Shown piece by piece: positions 1 to 9,404 of a DNA stretch of 23,871 nucleotides. The stretch's first letter is position 1; each line of letters opens with the position of its first letter. The notes below the pieces were generated by a model. It saw nothing but the letters and a program-made list of their open reading frames with translations. It was not told the DNA's origin and did no database searches. This DNA is from Priapulus caudatus (Eukaryota > Priapulida > Priapulimorpha > Priapulimorphida > Priapulidae): NCBI RefSeq assembly GCF_000485595.1, contig NW_014578357.1, positions 41,006 to 64,876 of the forward strand, given 5' to 3'. Made by a program: the position numbers and the translations under genes.

Positions 1-46
<46 letters not shown>
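1..46. repeat. (AG)n microsatellite at window edge
   Basis: An uninterrupted AG dinucleotide run fills the first 46 bases and grades into a purine-rich stretch up to about base 72. It may continue left of the window. The stretch from here to base 307 shows no gene. Confidence 0.97.
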
Positions 47-54
<8 letters not shown>

Positions 55-307
55 GGGGGAGAAAGAAAGAGCGCGCTGTGAACGCGGCGGTGTAGAGGAA
101 CCACTGGTAAAATTGCCTGCACTTCTCTACAATCTCTAAAACGTTGGAGCACTTAATATCAATTATAGATGTACATGATTTTCACGAAGATGCGTCATAA
201 ATAGCTACGAAGATATAAGAAAGATATATAGAAATAGGATGTTTATTAAACGCGGCCACAATTTAGCCTTACTTTAAAATGCTCAAGGCTGCCAGCTTGG
301 CATTACC

Positions 308-666
308 TTAAATTGACTACGTCACGAATTTTCTATGGTAAAATTTGTAAAATTGTTGTTGCCATTTTTTTACATTACAAGTAAGAACTAATGGGACTAA
401 ACATATCCTCAAATTCTTACCTGATAAGATTGTTTCTCAACTAGTTAAAAATCCAAAAAACTTGGACGATTTGATATTGTGTTCCTGCATGACATTAATT
501 GCTTGCTATGGGCTATGTATGAGTCACGAGTGTATGTTCACATGGAACAATATAGTACAATAAGAAGTATAATGCAGCAATTTAACCATAAAAAGTTAAC
601 AGAATTACTTATATTTGTGGAAATATTTTTTTTATTTTTTTATTTACGGTGACATAATCACTTTAA
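308..666. mobile_element. MITE copy 1, TTAA-flanked with ~18-bp terminal inverted repeats
   Basis: This 359-bp block is a diverged direct copy of 9080-9404. Both copies begin TTAAATTGACTnCGTCAC and end GTGACnTAATCACTTTAA. The reverse complement of the end (TTAAAGTGATTACGTCAC) matches the start at most positions, so the block has terminal inverted repeats and sits between TTAA tetranucleotides. It has no coding capacity. A short non-autonomous element with TTAA borders suggests mobilisation by a piggyBac-type or other TTAA-targeting transposase. The termini do not start with the CCC usual for piggyBac, so the superfamily is open. It lies in the first intron of the minus-strand SLC22 exon. Confidence 0.8.
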
Positions 667-780
667 TCCTCTATTTAGATAGGCAGTAAATATGGAAAAC
701 GCTATAAAACAATGTACGGAGACTATTTCACGCCCTTTATATATGAACTTAGTTATTATGAACTTTAGTTATGAACTTAC

Positions 781-960
781 ATTGCAATAATGTTCAGGTG
801 CAGCCCCTTTGAAGGTAATCGCCATCGTTTGCCACGCTACGATGATCTCCATTCCAGCACACATGATGTACATGAGCACCTGGTAAAGACCACAAGTCCC
901 CAGCAACTGTAGAGCATCATCCACGTCCATGCTTGGTCCTTCCTTCTTGTTACGCTCCAT
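781..960 (-). CDS. SLC22-type organic ion transporter, first coding exon (partial gene)
   Basis: This exon encodes 60 residues starting MERNKKEGPSMDVDDALQLL and ending in PEHYCN. The DVDDALQLLGTCGLYQ start, a hydrophobic TM1 (about residues 26-50) and the APEHYC motif leading into the large extracellular loop are typical of SLC22 (major facilitator superfamily) proteins, which move organic cations, anions or carnitine-like solutes across the plasma membrane. The ATG at 958-960 has a purine at -3 and G at +4, and an in-frame TAA lies 9 bases upstream. Met11 is an alternative start matching the usual family N-terminus. The exon ends AAT followed by a strong GTAAGT donor (775-780), so the intron is phase 0. 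The rest of the gene must run left out of the window. It is opposite in orientation to the SLC22 exons at 10760-14024. Confidence 0.88.
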
Positions 961-1186
961 GCCTGTTTAAATAATCTCACTGTGGAACTATGGCAACGTC
1001 GCTCGCTCTTGTAAGGGAACACGGAACGTGCTAGTCGCAGAATTACATATACGTCTATGTGCTCTCTTAAGATCGTTGAAACGTAGCAGAGGTGTTTAAA
1101 CCGTGACCTTTCCTCCACCCTCCCTTGTGTAATGCCTATGTATTTGTAGACGAGTGAGCTGGGTTGTAGACGCAGCCTATCAGCGG

Positions 1187-1193
1187 TTTTATA
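1187..1193 (-). promoter_or_regulatory. possible TATA box for the minus-strand SLC22 exon 1
   Basis: Read on the minus strand the sequence is TATAAAA in a GC-flanked context, about 230 bases upstream of the SLC22 start codon. Initiation some 30 bases downstream would leave a leader of roughly 200 bases. Position and motif are suggestive only, because AT-rich motifs are common here. The stretch 961-1480 holds nothing else I recognise. Confidence 0.25.
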
Positions 1194-1477
1194 GCGCAGT
1201 TTGTTGTAGTTTGCAGTGATGTCTGCGTGACATATTACGCGCTAAATGGACCAGGGCGCAAGAAAGCAAATATTGCGTTAAGACTGGCGCGTCCGTCGTT
1301 GCCTCTCTACATACTGTAAGTGTGTATCAATAAGCCAGCATATATAAGGTAAATAAAAGGGGATAGTGAAGTCACACATGCATTTAAAAAAATGTTCTTA
1401 TGCAATTATACGGCAACCCGCCGTTACCTCTGTACTATGGCGCTGTATTCAAATATAGGTGAACACCGCAATGTATA

Positions 1478-1480
<3 letters not shown>

Positions 1481-1523
<43 letters not shown>

Positions 1524-1527
1524 ATAA

Positions 1528-1558
<31 letters not shown>
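1481..1558. repeat. (TA)n and (GA)n microsatellites
   Basis: A long TA run (about 1483-1538, interrupted by GTAATAAA) passes directly into GA repeats (about 1541-1558). Confidence 0.95.
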
Positions 1559-1704
1559 AGAATATATAACATAAGTATATAAGCAAGTAAGCGATTTCAG
1601 CGCGAACTATATTCCCGAACTCTAATACCGTCTAAAAGGAACCTATATATTCGGTTAAAAAATGATATTAATTATACTAAATAGAAAGAAATACGATGTA
1701 AACA

Positions 1705-2015
1705 TGTAATGCAATGTACTAACATTACATTGAATGAATAGCTTTTAAAGGTATTTATTACCTCAAGATAGCCGGGAATACTATGGTCTAAATAAAAAAT
1801 ATCTCATTGAACTCTTGTATTATCTGGCCGATTATTTAGATTAGTAACGACATAAAACTGTCACAAATTGTAAATATTCGGCTGGATATCAACATAGTCG
1901 TGTAGGTGCGGTCCTGTGGTCGTGCGGTGTCACTCATGCGTTTTCTAAAAGAATGACAAAATACAAATCTGATGCAATAATGTGACGAAAGATGAAACAA
2001 GATACTTGTTTGTAA
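1705..2015 (-). repeat. dispersed repeat, inverted partner of 10118-10392
   Basis: The reverse complement of this block aligns along its length with 10118-10392 (+). Shared stretches include CATCTTTCGTC, TTTGTATTTTGTCAT, CCGCACCTACA, ATATCCAG and CATTCAAT, with small indels. Open frames in the two copies give similar peptides (FVFCHxFRxR...ARPxxRTY). However, almost every difference changes the amino acid and the copies differ by an in-frame indel, so I see no protein-level selection. It is probably a non-coding transposon relic; no clear termini or target duplication are visible. Confidence 0.75.
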
Positions 2016-2461
2016 TAATTCCATATCTATTGTATCAAAGAGCAACGATGTATAAATAAACAAATATTAAGGCCTACAGGTGGTGTACAACAGTAAAAGG
2101 CGTCCATAGGCAGTAGACCTGAATAAGCATCAAACAGAAATTAATTAAAAATACTCACACTGTTTCGTCGCATACACAACATACACTTTATTCATGTTAA
2201 ATAACTACAGATTCATGGTCTATGCTCCGCTCGAAACTTTTGCCAGCTCTATGATACGAATTCGGAAAGTCTACGAAGTAGTCGGATCACATTTCAAACA
2301 TAAAAATAACCAACCGGTCATTATGGCTACGCCAAACATTTTGACGGAACGTCACAACTACACGACAATACCAATTTTACTTCTAATACTTTCTAGACGT
2401 GAACGAGGCATCTAACCTGCGTGCATAATGCAAATTATTGCACTCTAGTGCCGAATTTCTA
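2016..2461. other. unassigned intergenic DNA
   Basis: I see no gene, RNA or repeat that can be supported here. A 73-codon open frame at 2194-2415 has no recognised motif. Confidence 0.5.
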
Positions 2462-2557
2462 AACTGTTAAAGTTTATTAGTCAAATCTATGCTGAGATAC
2501 CCCCTAACCATTTTAAATGCATATTCATCACAAAACATAACTCCTCTGGTAAGATAT

Positions 2558-4191
2558 TGCGCATGCGCTAACACACTAACGTAGCCAGATTGGGTACTGG
2601 CTGGTATACGCAGCGGGGACCTTACATGCAAGGTCTTCCTCCTATTTATTAAATGATGTGTGCTGTTGTAATGTTATCATATAAATCTATGCTAAGATAA
2701 CTCCTCTTCATTTTAAATGCATAATCTTTGCAAAATACGATTGCTTTCGGGAGATATTGCGCATGCGCGCGCACCGTTTTAGGCGTGCAGTGCCGTCTGA
2801 GGAAAACGTCATAATATAGCTTGCTGCGGGGGAGAGGGGATGGGAGACTAAGGAAAGGCGGCAGAGAAGATAGCTGGGGGTGGTAGAAGAAGGAGGAGGC
2901 TGAGCGAGGGACAGGGGAGGCAAGGGGAAGGACGCGAGGACATAAATCGGTGTTTTGTACCCTACATGCTAGGGCGCTCTCCTAATTATAAACACAGGTC
3001 CACTGATAAAAGTTATTTTTATGGAAATCTATGCTAAGATACCCCCTAACCATTTTAAATGCATACTCATCACAAAATATAACTCCTCTGGTGAGATATT
3101 GCGCATGCGCTCACGCACTAACGTAGCCAGATTGTGTACTTGCTCGTATGCGCAGCGGGGACTTTACATGCAAGGTCTTACTCCTATTTCTTAAATGATG
3201 TCTTCTGATGGAATGTTATCATATAAATCTATGCTAAGATAACTCTTCTTCATTTTACATGCATAATCTTTGGAAAATACGATTGCTCTCGGGAGATATT
3301 GCGCATGCGCGGGCATCGTTTTAGGCGTGCAGTGCCGTCTGAGGAAAACTTCATAATATAGCTTGCTGCGGGGGGAGGGAATGGGAGACCGAGGAAATGC
3401 GGCAGGGAAGATAGTTGGGGCCGGTAGAAGAAGAAGGAGGCTGGGCGAGGGACATGGGAGGCAAGGGGTAGAAGGAAATGGCATAAAGTATATGTTTTGT
3501 ACCCTACATGCTAGGGCGCTCTCCTAATTATAAACACAGGTCCACTGATAAAAGTTTATTAGGGAAATCTATGCTGAGATGCCCCCTAACCATTGTAAAT
3601 GCATATTCTTTACAAAATATAACTCATCTGGTGAAATATTGCGCATGCGCTAGCACACTAACGTAGCCAGATTGTGTACTGGCTGGTATATGCAGCGGGG
3701 ACCTTAGATGCAAGGTCTTCCTCCGATTTCTTAAATGATGTGTGCTGTTGTAATGTTATCATATAAATCTATACTAGGATAACTCCTCTTCATTTTAAAT
3801 GCATAATCATTGTAAAATACGATTGCTCTAAGGAGATATTACACATGCGCGCGCACCATTTTAGGCGTGCAGTGCCGTCTGAGGAAAACGTCATAATATA
3901 GCTTGCTGCGGGGGAGAGGAGATGGGAGACTGGGGAAAGGCGGCAGAGAAGATAGCTGGGGTGGTAGAAGAAGAAGGAGGCTGAGCGAGGGACAGGGGTG
4001 GCAAGGGGAAGGACGCGAGGACATAAATAGGTGTTTTGTGCCCCGCATGCTAGGGCACTCTCCTTATTATAAACACAGTACCACTGATAAAAGTTTTTTT
4101 ATGGAAATCTATGCTGAGATACCCCCTAACCATTTTAAATGCATACTCGTCACAAAAATATAACTCCTCTGGTGAGATATTGCGCATGCGC
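2558..4191. promoter_or_regulatory. six perfect TGCGCATGCGC palindromes phased within the array
   Basis: TGCGCATGCGC occurs at 2558-2568, 2758-2768, 3100-3110, 3300-3310, 3640-3650 and 4181-4191. A seventh copy near 3840 has mutated to ACACATGCGC. The core GCGCATGCGC equals the recognition palindrome of the NRF-1 family of animal transcription factors. The spacing follows the satellite half-units (200 then about 340 bp). Whether any protein binds is inference. Confidence 0.35.
2826..2941 (+). repeat. polypurine tract in half B of the array (also 3366-3480 and 3906-4021)
   Basis: About 115 bases are almost entirely A and G on the plus strand, with many GGGG runs and few pyrimidine interruptions. 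The tract recurs in all three B halves at 540-bp spacing. Such mirror-rich purine tracts can form triplex (H-DNA) or G-quadruplex structures. The complementary pyrimidine strand produces the Pro/Ser-rich spurious frames seen on the minus strand. Confidence 0.85.
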
Positions 4192-4517
4192 TAACACACT
4201 AACGTTGCCAGATTGTGTACTGGCTGGTATACGCAACGCAGGCGACAGATATCCGCATCCAAGTGTGGCTTTAGACCACCTCGTCTCCCGCCGGTGGCCT
4301 CCAGCCCCCGTCAGCTCACTCCGATAATAACCCTTCCGCGACCGAAAATAGTTCTTTTTGTTTACGTATTTTAGTAATGCTAAAACAAGTTACCATGGTA
4401 TATGCCGATTGTATTACCCATAGGCATAGATATAACATTAAATAGGGAAAAAACAAGACAAGCGCCATTGCAGCACTCCGTAAGTTATTATTAGCACGTT
4501 ATAGTGTTGCCGGCGTT

Positions 4518-5527
4518 ATAATAGGATAGTGTATGATGGGGGCCCAAGGCCACATATATAGTATTTGTATGACCGGGGCCAAAGGCTACCTATATAGTAT
4601 TGTAATAATAGTGTATGCTGGGGGCCCAAGGCCACATATATAGTATTTGTATGACGGGGGCCCGGGGCCCAAGGCCACCTATATAGAATTGTAATAATAG
4701 TGTATGATGGGGGCCCAAGGCCACATATATAGTATTTGTATGACGGGGGCCTAATTAAGGCCACATATATAGTATTGTAATAATAGATAGCGTGTGGGCC
4801 CAAGGCCACATATATTATATTGTATATGACGGGGCGCCTATAAGCACCTATATAGAATTGTAATAATAGTGTAGATGGGGCCCAAGCCACATATATAGTA
4901 TTTGTATGGCCGGGGGTTAAGGCACCTATATAGATATTGTAATAATAGAATAGTGTATGATGGGGGCCCCAAGGCCACATATATAGTATTTGTATGACGG
5001 GGGCCTAAGGCCACCTATATAGTATTATAATAATAGAATAGTGTATGATGGGGGCCCCAAGGCCACATATATAGTATTTGTATGACGGGGGCCTAATGCC
5101 ACTTATATAGAATTGTAATAATAGAATAGTGTATGATGGGGGCCCGTGGCCACATATATAGTTGTGTATAACGGGGGCCTAAGGCCACCTATATAGTATT
5201 GTAATAATATAACAGTGTATGATGGGGGCCTAAGGCCATATAATAGTATTTGTATGACGGGGGCCTAAGGCCACCTATATATAATTGTAATAATAGTGTA
5301 TGATGGGGGGCCCAAGACCACATATATAGTATTTGTATGACGGGGGCCTAATTAAGGCCACATATATAGTATTGTAATAATAGAATAGTGTGTGGGGCCC
5401 AAGGCCACATATATTATATTGTATATGACGGGGGCCTAAGGCCACCTATATAGAATTGTAATAATAGTGTATGCTGGGGGACCAAGGCCACATATATAGT
5501 ATTTGTATGACGGGGGCCTAAGGCCGG
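4518..5527. repeat. dimeric tandem array, unit about 83 bp, about 12 copies
   Basis: Two related half-units alternate. One is GTGTATGATGGGGGCCCAAGGCCACATATATAG-like; the other is TTTGTATGACGGGGGCCTAAGGCCACCTATATAG-like and is followed by a TTGTAATAATAG linker. I count 12 dimers starting near 4529, 4610, 4699, 4789, 4868, 4953, 5041, 5131, 5215, 5297, 5387 and 5466. A variant block carrying CCTAATTAAGG and a shortened GTGTGGGGCCC unit occurs twice (about 4697-4900 and 5296-5500) with an offset of 597 bp, so part of the array was duplicated as a block. The 154-codon minus-strand frame at 4516-4980 is a repeat by-product. Confidence 0.95.
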
Positions 5528-5803
5528 AGCACTCTAGAAATGTCAACGATGTTCAGCACGGGTAAATTTTGGTGCTGAATGTCATGGGCACATTGGATTT
5601 GACCTCCGAGGTCATCTAAGCCAAAAAACGGGAACAACGGGAAAATATGCTGGCCCCTGCAGCAGCAGCATAAACGGGATTCACTTTGCACTGACTCGAA
5701 TTACTACTATACAATGCGCGTTACATCGCGTTACTATACATGCATTACGTTACATGTATGGCATGTGTTTTTTTCATCATTCGATTTTTGTTTTATGGTT
5801 GAT

Positions 5804-5866
5804 TTTATTACATATAAAATTCAATTTATCACATATAACATTCGATTTATCACATATGACATTCGA
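5804..5866. repeat. 21-bp minisatellite, 3 copies
   Basis: TTTATCACATATAACATTCGA and two variants lie head to tail at 5804, 5825 and 5846. Because 21 is a multiple of three, an open frame across it reads FITY(K/N/D)I repeatedly. I treat that frame as non-coding. Confidence 0.9.
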
Positions 5867-5890
5867 TCCTGGCATCAAACCATTCGGTTT

Positions 5891-5930
5891 TGGAATCGAA
5901 TCATTCGATCTGCGATTCCAGAATCGAATG
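5891..5930. repeat. interleaved inverted repeats around GAATCGAA/TTCGATT
   Basis: TGGAATCG (5891-5898) pairs with CGATTCCA (5913-5920), and CATTCGAT (5902-5909) pairs with ATCGAATG (5923-5930). The two stems overlap, so they are mutually exclusive or pseudoknot-like. No function is apparent. Confidence 0.6.
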
Positions 5931-6280
5931 TTATACATAGAAATTCTTCCATTCTGAATTAAGCGGATGGCTTATGTGAGCCACGGACAATGTGAAGGGC
6001 TGTGCTATCATCGTGATATGTCTGAATTGTAACTGTAACCGCTCAAGTATATAATCGTACCATAATACTGATAACATAACCGCAACCGCACAATAGCATA
6101 ACTATAGTCAACCCGCAACTGTGCAACCGCAACATTATATCACATCGTCAAAACCCGTATGTCCGTAAAAACTTGCGTGCAACCTCATCGTCCTAAAATA
6201 CTGCTAATCACTATAGTAATACATATCGTGTCCCCTCGCAAGGATATCCCGTCGAACCGTCACCAATCTCCTACCACAAA
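5931..6280. other. unassigned DNA
   Basis: There is no supported gene. AACCGCAAC-type words recur loosely between about 6035 and 6135. Confidence 0.5.
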
Positions 6281-6413
6281 ATGCGTACAATAACTAAAAA
6301 ATCGCGTACAATATTTAAAAGTCGCTTACAAAAGTTAAAATTCGCGTACAAAAGTTATAATTCGCGGACAAAAGTTATAATTCGCGTACAAAACTTATAA
6401 ATCGCGTATAAAA
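6281..6413. repeat. 20-bp minisatellite, about 6.6 copies
   Basis: Units of ATTCGCGTACAAAAGTTATA type repeat exactly every 20 bases from 6281, 6301, 6321, 6341, 6361, 6381 and 6401. Divergence is highest in the first two units. Confidence 0.95.
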
Positions 6414-6512
6414 AAAACGTGAAAATGTGGAAACGTAAAAAAGAAAACATAAAAAAACCAATTGATAGAGAATGAATATATATGACCATAATTTGGATAG
6501 GAGAAAGACCCG

Positions 6513-6890
6513 TTTGCTCACTTCGATACTACTGCCATAACCCATTAGTTTGAGAGGGGAGAGGTTTGTCCAGCGCAGTGATTATACCACGATAACCAGC
6601 GACCAACGAACCAACTTAGCAACCATCCAAGTAGGCCCCCTCCAAACCGACGTCGTCTGCGCGGACCTAGGCGAAGGGGTCCCCGTGGGGTGGCGGCCGT
6701 GGAATCGGTCGTGGCAACGGGGCCAACTCCGGACAGTACAGTAGCATCTGTCGGTGTAATTCCTCCAGACGCTGCACGTCTTCCGTTCGTTGTACTCATC
6801 ATCTGCATCCTAACATGTTAACCACATGTAACACCTCTCTACCAAAGAGCCCTGCTCGTCTTGAAATGAAAAATACCAGTTTGCTCACTT
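6513..6890. other. block bounded by direct repeat TTTGCTCACTT
   Basis: The 11-mer TTTGCTCACTT occurs at 6513-6523 and 6880-6890 in similar wider context (AnACCnGTTTGCTCACTT). Between them the DNA is more GC-rich. A minus-strand frame (6545-6808, 87 codons) contains an arginine-rich patch followed by Trp/Leu-rich sequence. I recognise no family. This may be a mobile-element relic or chance. Confidence 0.3.
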
Positions 6891-6930
6891 TGGAGAAATT
6901 AATGCCTGGTAGGCTGTGAAACATACATAC

Positions 6931-7611
6931 TGTAACGCTTTCCCCCTGTGGCGTGGTGGTTGATCAGGCCGTGATCGTTCCACAGGGGCGACACGTCGGG
7001 TCGTACACCTCGACTGCCAGGCGCGTTCCGTTATGATCAACCAACGATAAAATAGAGCAGCAACACGGGTATTAAAGGTACTTGGCTACGTACTGTAGCC
7101 TCTTTACTTGCAGTCACAATATAACAGTTAACATACGTGAGAGTTCAGTGTTCTTACGTTATCCGTAGCTCGTGGTGCCGGTCGTCTTGAGCGTCGCGCC
7201 TCTTCCTTCCTCCCTGGTTAGCTGGTGCTGACTCTGGCGTGAGTGCAACGGCAGGTGACTGCGTCCCTGAGTCGGGTCGAGTCGAGTCGAGTGCTAAACA
7301 ACGGTCATACGGCACCTTATATACTCGCTAGCCGTGGTATGTCACGTGGTATAGAGGGCACACGAAACGTGCACGTGATCACGACGAGAAGCCAAACTAA
7401 GAAGCCAAAATCGTTACACCACGGAGGATGCAATGAAGCTGAAGCTGCACGCGCACGCGCACACAGTAAGAAGCCAAACTAAGAAGCCAAAATCGTTACA
7501 CCATAGAGGATTCAATGAAGCTGAAGCTGCACGCGCACGCGCACACAGTAAGAAGCCAAACTAAGAAGCCAAACTAAGAAGCTAAACTAAGAAGCCAAAA
7601 TCGTTACACCA
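6931..7611. mobile_element. candidate solo LTR (681 bp)
   Basis: The block starts TGTAACG and ends GTTACACCA, so it has TG...CA ends and the short inverted repeat TGTAACG/CGTTACA expected of an LTR. The 5 bases before (CATAC, 6926-6930) equal the 5 bases after (CATAC, 7612-7616), as expected for a target-site duplication. Internal features include inverted repeats CCCCTGTGG/CCACAGGGG and GGTTGATCA/TGATCAACC. No internal retroelement region or second LTR is present. The caveat is that both flanks are (CATA)-rich, so the CATAC match could be coincidental. Confidence 0.5.
7388..7609. repeat. 82-bp tandem repeat inside the candidate LTR, about 2.6 copies
   Basis: GAAGCCAAACTAAGAAGCC recurs at 7388, 7470 and 7552. 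Each copy is followed by AAAATCGTTACACCA, and the first two continue into an AAGCTGCACGCGCACGCG stretch. The third copy has extra CTAAGAAGC units and then ends at the LTR-like terminus, so the terminal CGTTACACCA occurs three times. Confidence 0.92.
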
Positions 7612-7642
7612 CATACATAAATACATACATACATACATACAT
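7612..7642. repeat. (CATA)n microsatellite
   Basis: CATACATAAATACATACATAC-type tetranucleotide repeats directly follow the candidate LTR. A short related CATACATAC precedes it. Confidence 0.9.
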
Positions 7643-8476
7643 TCAGATAGGTTGTAAAACAACTGTGTCGGCTTTTATTATTATAAATTTGTTCCGTGTT
7701 TCGCAAGTATGAACATCGAAATAACATAACATGCACTTTTTGAAAATAAAACAGGTAGATGGTGGGTGGGCGGTTGGGTGGGGTGGGTGTTTTGGGCCCT
7801 AGGGGTACATTCCCAGTAAACCTTACACTGTAATGTGAGTGGCAATTTATCTAACATGGGTGACATTTTTAACGCCTGTATATAAGAATAAAATGACCAC
7901 GTAGGTGCCATCAACGGTTACAATTGAATGGCGTGCCGAGTGTATTTCGCTGCGCTGCTACACTACAAGCCTCGAGCGCTGCTGGCCTCGTTAAAGTACC
8001 GTCATTTCGAAATACTCTCGCTATCGTCTCACTTTTACTTTCGTGGACCATTTTTAGCAATTCTAGGGGAGTATCTCTCGCTCTCTTACATTAACTGGTG
8101 CGTCTAACTAGCACCTCGACTCATTCCCTTAAGACTGTATGCATTGAGTCGTCATGGCTTTATAACAGCCAACCTTGCCTTCTGCTGCAAGTAAATGCGT
8201 ACCTGACGCATTCTTAACTACACAGATTGGTACTATTCTACGTATTTACGTACGAATTGGGGCATTGTACGACGCAGTTTAGAAACTCGTAAGCCATGCG
8301 GTCATGATGGGGGTGGTGGTGGGGAGTTATAGGTAGGAAAAGTGCTTTAGTATTTCGCTAACACACTCGTGTATTGTAAAACATGCGGTTTAAAAACTAT
8401 AGTTTCCAGTTTAATTACGAAAATTGAAAATAGATGCCGACACAAGATTGCTTCACTCATCCGTAATACGTATTGC
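7643..8476. other. unassigned DNA
   Basis: No gene can be supported. Short simple stretches (GGTGGGTGGGCGG near 7758; GGGGGTGGTGGTGGGG near 8310) are the only structure I see. Confidence 0.5.
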
Positions 8477-8600
8477 GTTGTCGTGATCGTATTCTGCTGT
8501 TCCTCGCGTCGTCGTGATCATATTCTGCTGTTCCTCGCGTCGTCGTGATCGTATTCTGCTGTTCCTTGCGTTGTCGTGATCGTATTCTGCTGTTCTTCCC
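8477..8600. repeat. 31-bp minisatellite, 4 copies
   Basis: Units GTCGTCGTGATCGTATTCTG... start at 8477, 8508, 8539 and 8570, and a partial unit follows from 8601. Thirty-one is not a multiple of three, so the minus-strand open frame crossing it (8453-8746) changes frame relative to the repeat and is unlikely to be conserved protein. Confidence 0.93.
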
Positions 8601-8893
8601 GTCGTCGATAGCCAGGTCGTACAAGATAAGTTCTGGCTTATATGCGCCTTAGCGGCAACATCATTTTTCGTAGTATAGGCATTTCCATACGCACTGGTTG
8701 TATGGCGAAAACGCCAACACTTCTTTCCTACGGCAAAATAGTCCAATAGTCATAGGTTTTCTGTCTTCTTTCTTCCTCTTCTTCTTTTTTATCGTTACAG
8801 GTGTCTTCACACAGTGTTTCTCTCAACTTTCGTGCATCGTATAGCTATAGTACCTTTTGTTCGTTGTTTGGCAATGGAATACCCTGGTTTTTT

Positions 8894-9079
8894 GAGTCAC
8901 GGCGCCAAATTGTAGTGTTGAATATATCTCGAACGTAGACAGTAGGACGTAACAGTTGTATAAACGGTGACAACTACAGTTTTATTATAAACACAAATAA
9001 ACAGCACAGTCAAAACAGTGTACACGTACCGGTTAGAGGTTGCCGTCGTCTCTCCTGTTTCTACGAAAACCCGTCCTTT
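8894..9079 (-). mobile_element. LTR edge and primer-binding-site relic of a retroelement
   Basis: Read on the minus strand, an LTR-like tail ending CAACACTACA (edge at 8911) is followed after 3 bases by TGGCGCCGTGACTC. TGGCGCC is the usual start of a retroelement primer-binding site matching a tRNA 3' end. AATAAA (8981-8986, minus) lies at a distance suitable for an LTR polyadenylation signal. A leader-like region with a 97-codon frame (8453-8746, starting MDYFAVGKKCWRF) follows towards lower coordinates, but no gag or pol is recognisable. The outer LTR edge is not clear because the MITE at 9080 abuts it. Confidence 0.4.
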
Positions 9080-9404
9080 TTAAATTGACTGCGTCACGAA
9101 TTTTCTATGGTAAAATTTGTAAACATTTTGTTGGAATTTTTTTACATTAAAAGTAAGAACTAACGGGACTAAACGTATCGTCAAATCTTTACATTATAAG
9201 ATTGTTTCTTTTAAGACTAGTTAAAAATCCAAAAAACCTGGACGATTTGATATTAGTGTTCCTGACAGTAATTGCTTGCTATGGGCTATGTATGCGTCAC
9301 GAGTGTATGTTCACATCGAACAATATAGTAAAATAAGAAGTATAATGCAACAATTTAATGCAGCAATTTATTTTGTACTATTTACGGTGACGTAATCACT
9401 TTAA
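9080..9404. mobile_element. MITE copy 2, TTAA-flanked
   Basis: This 325-bp block is a direct copy of 308-666, with the same termini and TTAA at both borders (9080-9083, 9401-9404). It is shorter than copy 1 mainly through an internal difference near its right end, where copy 1 has an extra poly-T stretch. The termini keep better inverted complementarity than in copy 1 (GCGTCAC against GTGACGT). Confidence 0.8.

Larger units (their letters stand above)
2462..4236. repeat. 540-bp higher-order tandem array (about 3.3 units)
   Basis: The phrase AAATCTATGCTnAGATAC recurs at 2483, 3024, 3564 and 4104, giving periods of 541, 540 and 540 bp. Each unit has two related halves. Half A is about 200 bp. 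Half B is about 340 bp, starts AAATCTATGCTAAGATAACT at 2683, 3225 and 3765, and carries an extra purine-rich insert. Both halves share an 85-bp head ending in ATATTGCGCATGCGC and a related tail (TACATGCnAGG...CTCCTA). The array breaks off inside a fourth A half near 4236. This is satellite-like structure with a dimeric higher-order unit. The open frames inside are repeat by-products. Confidence 0.95.

Noticed and set aside
2708-4048. Pro/Ser-rich minus-strand frames in the 540-bp array
   Set aside because: They are complements of the polypurine tracts and differ between units in length and frame.
4516-4980. 154-codon minus-strand frame with repeated YYICGLGPPS-like motifs
   Set aside because: It lies wholly in the 83-bp dimeric array, and the repeat period is irregular through indels, so the peptide is a by-product.
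5714-5962. 82-codon frame with triple FITYxI repeats
   Set aside because: The repeats come from the 21-bp minisatellite; there is no domain and no supporting signals.
6281-6413. Regular 20-bp units considered as a CRISPR array
   Set aside because: The units are directly abutting with no spacers, so it is an ordinary minisatellite.
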